64,000 bases of DNA from positions 37,138,425-37,202,424 of the forward strand of contig NC_092048.1 in assembly GCF_003086295.3 (NCBI RefSeq), given 5' to 3'. This document shows, one piece after another, positions 1 through 12,660 of this stretch (position 1 is its first letter; each line of letters starts with the position of its first letter). The translations under genes were made by a program, and so were the position numbers. The notes beneath the pieces are model-generated. The model saw only the letters and a list, made by a program, of their open reading frames with translations, had not been told where the DNA came from and made no database searches. The stretch is from Arachis hypogaea (taxonomy: Eukaryota > Streptophyta > Magnoliopsida > Fabales > Fabaceae).

Positions 1-225
1 TATGTTCAGCTTCTGTAATTAATAATGCTACAATTGCTTGTAATTTTGATAACCAACTTATTGCACCTCTTGCAAGTGTGAACACATATCCCGGGATTTT
101 CTTTTGTCAAGGTCTCCTGTGAAATCAGAATCAACATAACCTTTAATGGTAAATTTAGATCCTCCAAAACATAAAACAACATTAAAGGTTCCTTTGATAT
201 ATCTCAGGATCCTCTTCACAACACT

Positions 226-1094
226 CTAGTGCTCTTTTCTTGGATTTGCCATGAATCTGCTGACCATCCCGACAGATTGAGCGATATCTGGTCTGGTGCA
301 AATCATGACGTATATAAGGCTTCTCACTGCAGATGCATATAATACTCGAGACATTTCTATCTTCTCTGCTTCACTGCTACGATACATCTCAGAAGATAAT
401 TTAAAATTGACAGGAAGTGGGGTAGATATTGACTTACACTCTTGCATGTTGAAGCACCACAAGACCTTCCTCAAGTAATTTTCTTGGGATAGCCAAATCT
501 TCCTAACTTTTCTGTCTCGGTAAATCTACATTCCCAAAATCTTGTTTGTTGGTCCCAGATCATTCATATCGAACTCCCTATCCAATTGGGCCTTTAATTC
601 CTTACTACGATCTTTGTTGGGACCTATCACCAACATGTCATCCACGTACAACAGTAGAATGATGAAATCACCACTACTAGACCTCTTGTAATAAGTACAA
701 TAGTCTGATTAAAATCTGTTGTAATCAAGACTAATAATGAAGGAATCAAACTCTTATACCAACATCTCGGTGCCTGCTTTAGGTTGTACATAAATTTGGT
801 TAACTTGCAAACCAAGTTTTCTTTTTCTGATTCTTCAAAGCCTTTTGGTTGGAGCATATATGTTTCTTCTTCAAGTTCACCATGAAGAAAGATAGTCTTT
901 ATATTTAGTTGCTCTAGATGTAAGTCATACACAGTACATATAGTAAGAACTATTCTTATTGTAGAAATTCTAATTGCTGGAGAAAAAATTTCATTGAAAT
1001 TAATACTTTCTTTCTGAGCAAATCCCTTTACCACCAATCTTGCACGACAACGTTTTATCTGGTAGTGATTGTCACGCTTTATTTGTAAACCCAT
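226..1094 (-). pseudogene. Copia-1 reverse transcriptase / RNase H remnants
   Basis: Two open fragments. Positions 627-1094 encode the start of the copia RT domain, with the recognisable stretch YQIKRCRARLVVKGFAQKE followed by a GELEEETYM-type region and YNLKQAPRCWYK. Positions 226-474 encode the RT/RNase H linker region (CTRPDIAQSVGMVSRFM). Frameshifts and stops separate them, and the YVDD region at about 600-660 is in a different frame. The product would be a polyprotein segment and is not functional here. The family call rests on motif order and wording typical of Tnt1-like pol. Confidence 0.85.
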
Positions 1095-1299
1095 TTGTTA
1101 CCAATTGCTTTCCTTCTGTCCGGAAGTGGGACAAGCTCCCACGTCTTGTGTTCTGTGTAGTGCTTCTATTTCTTCTTGCATGGCTATCATTCATAAAGAA
1201 GAATCTGGACTTTCAACAGACCTTGAAAGGTTGTGGTTCTCCATCTTCAGTAACCAAACAATATACATCATGGTAAGTCATGACATAGTCGGCATGCCA

Positions 1300-2180
1300 T
1301 GATGGTTTTCTTAGTTCACATGTTATTCTGCGAGTTTCAGCTGGTCCTTGTACAACTTACTCAGATTCTGCTTCAGAAGAGTAATTTTCTCTAACATCTT
1401 TATTGATAATAACTTTGTGGGCAGTGGGTCCTACAAACGATACCCTTTTACATTGTTAGCATAGTCCAAGAAGATATACTTTCTTGATTTAGGATCAAGC
1501 TTTGTTCTTTCTTGGATATTGAACATCACATAAACAGGACATCCAAACATATAGAGAGAAGAATAATCAGGTGGCTTACCTTGCCACATCTCTATTGGAG
1601 TTTTCAACCCAATTCCTGTTGACGGCGATCAGTTAATCACGTAGCAGGCTGTTTTGACTACTTCTGCCCAAAAAGACTTGACTAATCTTGCAATCCGCAA
1701 CATAGCTCAAGTTCTTTCTAGAAGAGTTCTGTTCATTCGCTCTGCAACACCATTTTGCTGAGGTGTATATGCAACCGTGAATTGCTTCTGAATACCCTCG
1801 TGCTTTCAAAATGCAATGAAATTACCATCAATGTATTCTCCTTCATTGTTTGTCCTTAAACACTTTATTTTATTTCCAGTTTCAAGCTCTATTCATGCTT
1901 TAAACACCTTGAATACTGGAAACACATCTGACTTCTTCTTGGTGGAAAATACCCACACTTTTCGTGAGTAATCATCTATGAAAGAGACAAAATATTTTAC
2001 TCTTTCTAGTAATAATTCTGGTGATTCCCACACATCATAATGAATCAAGTTTAGTATGTGCTTGCTTCTAGTGGTTGATCTTTCAAATTTTAATCTATGC
2101 TACTTGCTTGTCACACAGTGCTCACAAAAAGGTAAATTCACCATTTTAAACTCTGGAAGGAGATTATGTTCTGCAAGAAC
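1300..2180 (-). pseudogene. Copia-1 integrase remnants
   Basis: No long ORF survives, but minus-strand translation gives clear copia integrase pieces. Around 1730-1800 there is YTPQQNGVAERMN, which contains the last catalytic Glu of the DDE triad. Around 1440-1560 there is FGCPVYVMFNIQERTKLD followed by KSRKYIFLDYANNVKGY, the C-terminal chromodomain-like GKY region. Frame changes and stops between the pieces make this a pseudogene. Confidence 0.8.
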
Positions 2181-2782
2181 TTATAGATCACGTTCTGACA
2201 TATGACCTAATTTGCGATGCCACAACATCGTTGTATCTTCTTGGTCTGCAGATGCAACTGATATTTTTGCATCTTGAACTATATCTCCAGAAAGTAAGTA
2301 GAGATTAGTTGTTAACCATTTTGACTTCATGATTACACGAGCACCATTAGTCACCTTCAATGATACATTTTCAATATTAATATTGTACCTTTGAAAATCC
2401 AACAGCCCAACGGATAACAATTTTTTTCTTAGGCCATTCACATGTCTTACACTTTGAACGGTATGGATGAAACTATCAAACATCTTATTTTTTATTGTAC
2501 TAATTCTCACAATTTCTACAGCATGATTATCTCCCATGAGGACAGATCCTTTTGAAATAGGTTCATAAGTGCTAAACCACTCATGTGTGGAGTCATGTGA
2601 TATGTTGCTGCACAATCCAATAGCCAGACATCAGCTAGTGATTTATTGTCTTCATAACCAATAGCAGCTTCGATGCACAAGACATCTCCATCATCAGAGA
2701 TGTTTGCAACACAACCATGTGAGGTAGTTGCATTAGCAGTTTCATCTATACTTTTCTTATTGAACCAACAATCTTTTTTCAA
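2181..2782 (-). pseudogene. Copia-1 protease and GAG-pre-integrase remnants
   Basis: Two overlapping ORFs in different frames. 2516-2782 begins in the zinc-knuckle/protease region: DVWLLDCAATYHMTPH corresponds to the aspartic protease LDSGAS-x-HM signature, but Ser-Gly are changed to Cys-Ala. 2181-2615 holds the GAG-pre-integrase domain ending in TMLWHRKLGHMSERDL. The overlap in two frames shows a frameshift between protease and integrase. The altered protease triad is a further sign of decay. Confidence 0.85.
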
Positions 2783-2913
2783 GCACCATTTCTAGCCACA
2801 ATTGTAACAAGTAAGGTTCTTCTTTCGAGACCTTGATCTACCATGACTCCGTTAATCTTATTCTCATCACCGACAAAGCTTCTACTTGTTTAGAACTTTT
2901 CATTCGATCATCT

Positions 2914-3180
2914 TTATTTTTTGCGCCTCCTTTCTTCTGCAAGAATAGCGGCAGCAACATCATCAAATTGAAGTTTATCAGCAATATTATTATTTGTGTT
3001 GTTGATGATAAGTTGATTATACGAGTTTGGTAAACTTTGGAGAAGAAGTTTAACACGTTTATTTTTTACAATTTGATACTCCATGGCTGTCAGTAGTGAA
3101 AATATAGTATTAAAATTGTTGACGTGATCCGTCATCGATGTAGATTCACTCATACGAAGAATATAGAGCCTCATTTTCAT
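2914..3180 (-). pseudogene. Copia-1 gag remnant
   Basis: This 88-residue fragment matches the UBN2-type copia gag: MTDHVNNFNTIFSLL, then LLLQSLPNSYNQLI, then DVAAAILAEERRRKK. The N-terminal part of gag continues on the far side of the nested insertions at 13015-13270, where minus-strand sequence before the primer site has no intact frame. Gag would form the virus-like particle. This copy is truncated and frameshifted. Confidence 0.8.
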
Positions 3181-3463
3181 GAATATCCTATTGTGAAGTG
3201 ACTTTGCCTCGTATAACTTAGTGAGTGCCTCTCAAATCTCCTTTGTTGTCTGTTTCTTCGAGATGCTTGATGGTGCATGAAATTTGAACTCACACAACTT
3301 CACTGGCAAGTGCATCGGGTCGTCCAAGTAATACCTCAAGTGAGTGAGAGTCGATCCCACGAGGATTGTTGGATTGAGCAAGCAATAGTTATCTTGCTGG
3401 ACTTAGTTAGGAAAATAGTAAAAAAGAAGGTTGTTGTTGTAAACGCATAAAATAAGATAAGAA

Positions 3464-5506
3464 TGTCACGACCCAAAATGAGCCATGACTGGCGCTCAGG
3501 AAAATAATCCTATAGCAAGCCTAACATAGTCAAATATAAGTTCAATAAGCAAGTACAAATATTTTACAAGTTCTAAAATAAATAGTTATATACTTTTAAC
3601 AAAAAATTAAAATAACTAAGAATGGTTGGTCCTGCCTGTGACATATGGAGCATACACTTCTAGGAATTCGACAAAGAATAAGTACTCATTGCAGACCGTT
3701 ACTCTTGAATAGAAAGTCTCACACAGTCAAATATTTGTTCCTGAAAAATATTTTTAGAAAAACGGGGTGAGTTTTGTAACTCAGTGACCAGACAATACAT
3801 CTATAATCAACATGAGACTATACAAACATTATCATTAAAGTAATTTTAATTAGAAAATAATAGTTGATAATAATAAGTGAATCAATAAGGGAGTTCTCAT
3901 ACAGAAATCAAATCAAAAGTCCACACTTGGGCGGCTCCACCTCTATGGGTAGCCCTTTCCTCTTGTGTGTCCTAACAGAATAACAGATCTAACGTGTGGC
4001 CTACACGTTAGGCTAGCAACACCCCTGCTAGCTGGAGTCTGAGTTAGATGCATCTAAGTTAACGTCATAACCGCCGTTTACTACGGTTTTCTAATACGAG
4101 CCTCCCAAACTAATTCAAAACATATAATTTCAAATACAACAAATATTTGATCTTTCAAATATATAAGGTATCGAATCGAATCGAATCAAATCAAATTAAA
4201 TCATACTTTTTCATCAGAAATCTTTTCTCAATCATACTTTTTCAACCATGAGAGATTTCAAATATATTTCACAATTTTTAGAGTGAGTATCAACAAATAC
4301 TTCAATGCTTCAAAAACAAATATTCAAATAAAATCAAACATTTTAGAATAATGCAAAACTTCATCAAAAATATATATAGTCTCATGTATAGTTTCCAAAA
4401 GTATAAACTTCATAAAAATGAGTTATTTAATTCTAATAAATCAATTATTTTAATCAATTCAAAACCGTTCAAAGCAAATATAGCTATAATTCAAAGATCA
4501 TAATAGATATCAAAATAATTGTAGATGCACAATCAAACAATCATAAATATAAAGCCTACTCACAACGTAGTCTCTAGGGACCGAAGATACCAAACCCAGA
4601 GTGCCAAATTCAAGGTAAGGAGGATTGAAGTGGAATGGAACGAATGAGCGTAGAATTTGAACCGGAGTAGCGACAAGATAGAGCTGGCTATAGTTCTCGA
4701 TTGTTAAAACTATAATCCGAACGCACCGACGGAACCTTTCCTCTCAACCCGAAATTGCGGCAGCCACAACCTCAGCTCCAAATCACTTTCTCAGCAACTA
4801 CAACGACTCGGACTTAAGGGAAACAAGTAGCGGCAGCACCGGTGGTGGTTCCGGCAACAACAGCGCCATACCCATTGACCAGAAACCCCGACAGCGGCGG
4901 CGGCAGAAGAACGGCGACCTCAATGTGACTTTCCAGCGGCCAGAGGTGCAGTGGCTCTTGCGGCAGCAGCGAGCCACTCCAGCAACCCCTTGTGCAAGCT
5001 CTCTTCCTCCGGCAGCGACCCAGACGGTGACGACTCTCCACGGACGGCGGCGGGCCTTCGGCGGCGGTGCAGCTCCAGTGACGACGGTGCATGGCGGGAC
5101 AGCGTTCCTCTCTTCCTCGAGCTCTCCCTCTCACTGGCGCTCAAGGACGACGGCGAGGGTGGCTTCAATGGCGGCGGTTGCAGCTCGCGATGACAGAGAC
5201 GCTCCTCCGCGACGGCGCAGTTGGCAACGATGGGCATGAACGGCAGCAGCGACCTCCCTCTCTTCTCCGCGTCAGTGTAGGTGCGTGTGTGTGGGGATGA
5301 GCGACGGCATGAGGATGAGCGAGGGGAGTGCGTCCATGAGTGTGTGTTTCTACGAAGAGGGTGTGGGAGGAGTGGGGGTGGGAGCTCGACGGCTAGTGAG
5401 GGGCTGAGGGTTGAGAGAGTGTTTTTGTGTGATTAGGGTTAGGGAAAAAGTAAAGGAAGAGTGGCCCACAAATTTGTTTTTTTTTTTTTTTTTTGGAGCT
5501 ATTACA
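3464..5506 (-). repeat. LARD 3' LTR (2043 bp)
   Basis: Nearly identical to 9703-11740. The plus-strand left part is very AT-rich. The segment at about 4800-5420 is a GC-rich island containing several overlapping ORFs of 60-106 codons on both strands. These are read here as composition artefacts. A poly(T) run of about 20 lies just before the terminal GGAGCTATTACA and differs in length between the two LTRs. Confidence 0.93.
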
Positions 5507-8500
5507 TTCTTCCCTCCTTTAGAAATTCGGTCCCCGAATTTCAACTTACTATTATATTTCCTCTTCGGCAGTACAAGTCACATCTATTTCGTACAACTAG
5601 ACCCTGATGCAAGAAATGATGCATTTAGGAATAAGGAAAGAAAACAACATTGAGACAACCTTATCAGAAAGAAGTATAACCACATCATGACACCATAAGT
5701 TTAATAATTTGCACAAATAGATAGCAAGAACAAGGCTAAAAATTAAGCTATCTGAGCAAAGTTGCAGAAAAGAACTTAAGCACATTAACTATACAATATT
5801 ATATCCAGATACAAATTGAACCCAATGCATAACGAAAAACATTTTGCAGATATTATGCAACAATCAAATGCTGTACATTTTCTTAATATTCACATATACA
5901 ATGTAGCAAAAGGAATCGATATGAAGCACCATCAATCACAAAGAACAGATTGCATAATTAGAATGATATGAAAAATTTCAAAAGCACACTACAAACTCTA
6001 ATTGGAGTCCAAATAACATAGCCAAAAGTGTAAAACATATAGAGTAACACAAATTCCAACAATACACCCAAAACATAAAGCAATAATTAAAAAGCACAAT
6101 CATATGAGATTCCAAGAGTTCGAGTTCAATTATGTGGTGGATAAGGATGAGAAAAAAGAGAGGCAAGGTGAAGAATTAAGCATAATGTACATGGCCAGAA
6201 TTCCAGATTTAGAGACAAACATAACCACCACATCAAACCAAGCATGCAAGATATAGCCAACAAAACATTTTCAAATCATATTATGCATATTAACCTTAAA
6301 TGTCAAGTGATAAGAGGTAGGAAGGTTAAACAAAAGGAAGGAATTTAATCGATCTACAAGGCTCTTTAAGGGCATTGTGAAAGCAGCATATTAGTATGAA
6401 TAGTTCCGCTTACTCAAACATAGCATTGGCCCTAGCCATCCTTTAGGTTAGCAATCGACAATCCCAAATAATAAACTAACAAATGTGCTACATATACACC
6501 AATTGATAAACAAACAAAATGCCATTAGTTGGGAAACAATACCACCAATCTAGCAAAGTTTTGAATTTCATTACTCAACCACCATTACAATGCAGGGCAC
6601 TCAAGGAGTAATAGAACCACGGATTTAGTGAAGTCAAGAATATCGACAGGCGACAACATATTTCAATCAGTTGCAATCCTGAGCAACTTGAAACCAGCAA
6701 AGTGATGTCTCAAGAAAGTCATACAACATAGGATCAGTTAAGCAGCAGACTAATGAATTAATGTGACTGCCTCAAAAATTCGATCATGTTAAGAACTTTG
6801 CAAAGCCTATATATCTTTGGAAGAAAAATGGTTGATACAACAATTTAAAATAAATTGTACTTAGATCATGATGTGCAAATTTAAAGAATAATAGTACAAC
6901 TGATAATCAAACCCTTAACGTATGAAGAAATGTCAACCTAAGATGTGGGCTATGAACTAAGGCAAAATACTAGTAGTAAAACAGTCGATTTTCAGAATTT
7001 CTAACAGACAATATTCAAAATACACTGTGATTGTTACCAAGGAAAAATTTGGCCAAAAAAGAACAACTTAACACAAAACCCTCAGTGCAGAGACTCTTTA
7101 ATCAATTAAAATCCTTATTGGGCAAACAAGGTAGGATCCGCGACATAGTTAGATAATCAACAAAACCATGGGGTAATAGAAACTATTGATTCTGCAAATG
7201 AAACAAAATCAGAAAAAGAAAAAAAAAACCCCCTTTTTTTTTGAGACCATCAGTAAGAAGGAGTAACTTAATACAAAGCCAGCTACTAAATATCACCAAA
7301 ATTCAAAACTACATAACAAAAACAACAATCTTATTAGCTAAGATAATCCAGCCAAAAGTACAAAACTAATTTATCTCACTGCTTTTCACTATTAAAACAA
7401 ATGAATCAAAGCTCAACAGGCTGTAAAAAGACAAGCTGATAAATTTATTACACTCGAGCACATAGTCTGCAATCACACAATTACCAGAAGCATATAAAGC
7501 ATCTGCACCCAATAAGCGATGATAGATCTGAATCAAACATCCATTTGCAACTCAATTCATTTCACAACCATCACTTGAGAAAATTATATAGTAACAAAAA
7601 TAGTTTATTGACAAAAACATTTATGATGCTTGGCATTACTTAAAAACCAAAGAAATCGTCGGTGTGTCACTACAAAGTAACACAACACACAGCTTTCGAA
7701 ATACGTACAAAAATATAATTGTAACTTTGTAAGGGCAAAGGCCATAGAGATAAATAAAAAGATGTACCACCACAACTAAAACCATGTGCTAGGAGCATTT
7801 TAAGGGGAAAATGAAGAAACAAGCCAAATCCACAAACAATTTGGGCAGAGCAAAATAAAAATTCACGAGTATAAATAATAGACATAAACAGGTTTTGCAT
7901 GTACAACAACCATTTAAACTAGAGAAAAGGGAAGAAAAAAAAACATAATTAGACACGGCACGTGAACAAATAAGCTAAACCCATAAATAAAGCAAAGCAA
8001 AATGAACATTCATAAAAAAATTGTAAAAAATGTGCCACTCTAAAAATAGAAACACGATAATCCTATATTTAAGAAACCGTCACATAACACAGATTATATG
8101 ATAAGCACAATACTTGATAGTTTTGACATGTTAAAAATTAATTAGGTTTTTTTTTTAAAAAAAAATAATGTAGAAAAAAAGAAAAATAAACAAGGCAAGG
8201 TCATTAAACATTTTTTTTTATTGAGAATGTGAATGCAATACTAAACATTTTTACATAAATTTTACAGTGCTGACTAGAGTAACTAACTTTTATGTTAAGC
8301 ATCATATAATGGACCACCAATGAGATAATATTGAGTAAACTTTAGAACAACATGCTGAAAGAGTTGGAACAACTTTTCTAGTCAATAAAATAATTAATTT
8401 TGAAGGAAAAAAATTCAGATGCTCAAGTGTGTCACAAAAGTATTGTACAGATCACAAGTTTATCATGACAAACTTCAATTCGAAATTATCAAGTCCTCAT

Positions 8501-9702
8501 CGTATCAAAGAAATCAAAACATTTATTAATCCGTCATATATAACTACAAATCAGGCATATAATCTCCAACAACAACACAAGTAATTAAGAGGGTTTATAA
8601 CAACCAATAGAAATTTTTTTACAAGATAACAACCAAGATTCACCTAGTTACAGTCACATCAGTCACCAATTCAGCAACAAATAATAAGATTAACTCCTAT
8701 ACAGCAGCAAAAACCAATAACCTTATGGATCTCTCAAATAATTAACCAAAATCATTTACTTGTTAATTACTGTAATAATCACTAATCAAATGACATAAAT
8801 CAGCAAACAAGTATCTAATCAGTGGCTACCACTCATAAGCAAGCTACAATTTATCACATTTAAAATAATCATCAAATGCTTCATAATCACCATGATCAGT
8901 CCACAAGCTCAACAAACAAGCCTATAAAATTAGAAATCACATATAATCTAAGAAGCGTATTCACTTAATAACATATAAACAAGAAGATTCTACCTGAGTG
9001 AAGCTCAAATGTGTTTTTCATACAACCAGTTATACTAAGTATAGTACTTTAGCACTCAATTTGCTTAACATCCAAATGTTAATATCAACTATGGAAATTT
9101 CAATGATCTTGGACAAAGACAACTTTCTCAAAGAAACTCATGCTGTGGATTTAGTCTCTTTAAAATCAATTATCTATCATCCGTATTATAGTTAGCAAAC
9201 TTATTTAACATTTGTTTAACTAGAAACTAAATAAACACACATTTCAAACGGATCATAACAATTAAAGATCGAACAGAACCTAAAACAATATAATGATTTA
9301 ATGTCTTAAAGTAGATGAAAGTGGGGCTAAATATCAATTCATATTATGTACCATTACTCAAAACATTCTATTTCGATGAAAAAAATTTCACAAACTTTAA
9401 ATTTATTAGAGAATAAGTCGAGATTGGGTACAAAGGAAAGGAAAAGAGTCGCAAGAAGCGGCAGGAAAGGAAAAGAGTAGCAAGAAGCGGCTGGAAAGGA
9501 AAAGAGTGGCAAGAAACGGCAGAAGTCATATGTTACAACCAGATGACAACAACGACATAAAGAACAAGAATAACAATCCTATAGGCCTCTGATAGTGCCA
9601 CAATTCGTACAAATAGGCGCGCTTCTATTTATACAATTGTGATCCTACCATAGGACACTTGCTCCATATTACACAGATTAAACCTAAGCTCTGATACCAC
9701 TC
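5507..9702 (-). other. LARD interior, no coding sequence seen
   Basis: This 4.2-kb interior is strongly A-rich on the plus strand and broken by stops in all frames. The longest frames (60-80 codons) show no retroelement domain. Beyond the polypurine tract, primer site and a 3 x 29-bp tandem repeat near the primer site, nothing else was recognised. A conserved structural role (packaging, dimerisation) is typical for such elements and is only inferred here. Confidence 0.75.
9435..9521. repeat. Three tandem 29-bp units near the LARD primer site
   Basis: The unit starts GGAAAGGAAAAGAGT, then GCAAGAAGCGGC, and is repeated three times back to back (9435-9463, 9464-9492, 9493-9521) with two or three changes between units. 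It lies about 170 bp from the primer-binding site, in what would be the 5' leader of the element RNA. Confidence 0.85.
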
Positions 9703-11740
9703 TGTCACGACCCAAAATGAGTCATGACTGGCGCTCAGGAAAATAATCCTATAGCAAGCCTAACATAGTCAAATATAAGTTCAATAAGCAAGTACAAATA
9801 TTTTACAAGTTCTAAAATAAATAGTTATATACTTTTAACAAAAAATTAAAATAACTAAGAATGGTTGGTCCTGCCTGTGACATATGGAGCATACACTTCT
9901 AGGAATTCGACAAAGAATAAGTACTCATTGCAGACCGTTACTCTTGAATAGAAAGTCTCACACAGTCAAATATTTGTTCCTGAAAAATATTTTTAGAAAA
10001 ACGGGGTGAGTTTTGCAACTCAGTGACCAGACAATACATCTATAATCAACATGAGACTATACAAACATTATCATTAAAGTAATTTTAATTAGAAAATAAT
10101 AGTTGATAATAATAAGTGAATCAATAAGGGAGTTCTCATACAGAAATCAAATCAAAAGTCCACACTTGGGCGGCTCCACCTCTATGGGTAGCCCTTTCCT
10201 CTTGTGTGTCCTAACAGAATAACAGATCTAACGTGTGGCCTACACGTTAGGCTAGCAACACCCCTGCTAGCTGGAGTCTGAGTTAGATGCATCTAAGTTA
10301 ACGTCATAACCGCCGTTAACTACGGTTTTCTAATACGAGCCTCCCAAACCAATTCAAAACATATAATTTCAAATACAACAAATATTTGATCTTTCAAATA
10401 TATAAGGTATCGAATCGAATCGAATCAAATCAAATTAAATCATACTTTTTCATCAGAAATCTTTTCTCAATCATACTTTTTCAACCATGAGAGATTTCAA
10501 ATATATTTCACAATTTTTAGAGTGAGTATCAACAAATACTTCAATGCTTCAAAAACAAATATTCAAATAAAATCAAACATTTTAGAATAATGCAAAACTT
10601 CATCAAAAATATATATAGTCTCATGTATAGTTTCCAAAAGTATAAACTTCATAAAAATGAGTTATTTAATTCTAATAAATCAATTATTTTAATCAATTCA
10701 AAACCGTTCAAAGCAAATATAGCTATAATTCAAAGATCATAATAGATATCAAAATAATTGTAGATGCACAATCAAACAATCATAAATGTAAAGCCTACTC
10801 ACAACGTAGTCCCTAGGGACCGAAGATACCAAACCCAGAGTGCCAAATTCAAGGTAAGGAGGATTGAAGTGGAATGGAACGAATGAGCGTAGAATTTGAA
10901 CCGGAGTAGCGACAAGATAGAGCTGGCTATAGTTCTCGATTGTTAAAACTATAATCCGAACGCACCGACGGAACCTTTCCTCTCAACCCGAAATTGCGGC
11001 AGCCACAACCTCAGCTCCAAATCACTTTCTCAGCAACTACAACGACTCGGACTTAAGGGAAACAAGTAGCGGCAGCACCGGTGGTGGTTCCGGCAACAAC
11101 AGCGCCATACCCATTGACCAGAAACCCCGACAGCGGCGGCGGCAGAAGAACGGCGACCTCAATGTGACTTTCCAGCGGCCAGAGGTGCAGTGGCTCTTGC
11201 GGCAGCAGCGAGCCACTCCAGCAACCCCTTGTGCAAGCTCTCTTCCTCCGGCAGCGACCCAGACGGTGACGACTCTCCACGGACGGCGGCGGGCCTTCGG
11301 CGGCAGTGCAGCTCCAGTGACGACGGTGCATGGCGGGACAGCGTTCCTCTCTTCCTCGAGCTCTCCCTCTCACTGGCGCTCAAGGACGACGGCGAGGGTG
11401 GCTTCAATGGCGGCGGTTGCAGCTCGCGATGACAGAGACGCTCCTCCGCGACGGCGCAGTTGGCAACGATGGGCATGAACGGCAGCAGCGACCTCCCTCT
11501 CTTCTCCGCGTCAGTGTAGGTGCGTGTGTGTGGGGATGAGCGACGGCGTGAGGATGAGCGAGGGGAGTGCGTCCATGAGTGTGTGTTTCTACGAAGAGGG
11601 TGTGGGAGGAGTGGGGGTGGGAGCTCGACGGCTAGTGAGGGACTGAGGGTTGAGAGAGTGTTTTTGTGTGATTAGGGTTAGGGAAAAAGTAAAGGAAGAG
11701 TGGCCCACAAATTTTTTTTTTTTTTTTTGGAGCTATTACA
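9703..11740 (-). repeat. LARD 5' LTR (2038 bp)
   Basis: This is the second LTR copy, next to the primer-binding site at 9688-9699 with a 3-bp spacer (CTC). In element sense it starts TGTAATAGCTCC and ends GGGTCGTGACA. It carries the same GC-rich island at about 11040-11660. Transcription of the element would start in this LTR. No TATA box was assigned. Confidence 0.93.
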
Positions 11741-12499
11741 AAGAAAGAAAGCAGTAAAGAATTGGTATAAAAACAATGATGAGAGAACAGTTAAGGTCTC
11801 AGAGATGTTTACTTTTCAGGATTAAAACTTCTTACTAACTATTTTAACAATGAGTGATTCATTCTATGGCAAACCATAAGTGATTAAAACCTAATCTCTT
11901 AGAGGATTAATCTCCTCTAATCTTACTAAAATGCCATAGACAAGGTTAGTTCTTTCAGATCAGAGGGTGAAGTTCAGAAAACTAATTTAGCGCCACAAAA
12001 ATCTCAATTACCTAAAACTGACCAAATTTTATGTCACATATCTAATCAGCACAGGTAGATTGTAGTTTAGGAGGGGTGTTTTCAAGTTGTAGCCCAAGCG
12101 AGATAACTTTCTCGAGAATCACAAGAGCTCGTGTAGAATAAGGGGTCATACTCTCGTTCCAGCCCAGATTCATATGATTAAGAACGAAAACAACACCTTA
12201 TAATTGAATCAAACATTAATTAAAATAGAAGAGTAATAATATTAATTCATAGAAATAAACAAAGCTCCTAACCTTAATCAGGAGGTTTAGTTGCTCATAA
12301 CTTTACAGAGAAAACTGAGTTAAAAGTAAAGAAGAAGATTTGTCTCCCAAATCTAAGTGATCTCCTCTTTAAATAGTAAAATGCTAAACCTAAAATATGT
12401 TTTTTTTTTTTAATTAAAAGTTACAAGGATAAGATGAGATAAGTTAAGGAGTGCTAAAATCCACTTTGGGACCCACTTGGTGATTGCTTCGGTTTCTTC

Positions 12500-12660
12500 C
12501 TGGCGTTCAGCACCAATCTGGGCGTTGAACTCCCATAGGGGAGGGGTGCTTCTGGTCCTCTGCTCCCTGGCTGGCGTTGAACGCTAGTTTGGGTGTTTAG
12601 CCTGGCTAGTTACTCCTTTTTGGGTGCTAAACGCCACGCTCAATGTTTAGCGCCAGATTT
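12500..12660. repeat. Cluster of short GGCGTTnAACGCC-like palindromic words
   Basis: Within the solo LTR about six degenerate copies of a GGCGTT(T/G)AACGCC-type word occur in 160 bp, in both half-orientations (GGCGTTCAGC, GGCGTTGAAC, GTTGAACGCT, GTGCTAAACGCC, GTTTAGCGCC). Spacers are 15-40 bp. No open frame of note accompanies them. This looks like part of the LTR rather than a separate insertion. Confidence 0.6.

Larger units (their letters stand above)
3464..11740 (-). mobile_element. Young non-coding LTR retrotransposon (LARD type), 8.28 kb
   Basis: The two LTRs (3464-5506 and 9703-11740) begin TGTCACGACCC and end GAGCTATTACA on the plus strand. The 5-bp target duplication is AAGAA (3459-3463 and 11741-11745). 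The complement of the methionine-tRNA primer site TGGTATCAGAGC is at 9688-9699 beside the right LTR, and a polypurine tract (complement of TTCTTCCCTCCTTT) at 5507-5520 beside the left LTR, so the element reads on the minus strand. The 4.2-kb interior has no gag or pol and no convincing ORF, so it must depend on proteins from a partner element. By eye I count about nine substitutions over about 2040 bp between the LTRs. A relation to peanut FIDEL/Feral-like elements is possible but untested. Confidence 0.93.

Noticed and set aside
4814..5300. Several 69-106-codon ORFs on both strands, repeated at 11053-11539
   Set aside because: They lie inside the GC-rich island of the LARD LTRs. They are kept identical because the LTRs are young duplicates, overlap on opposite strands and show no domain.
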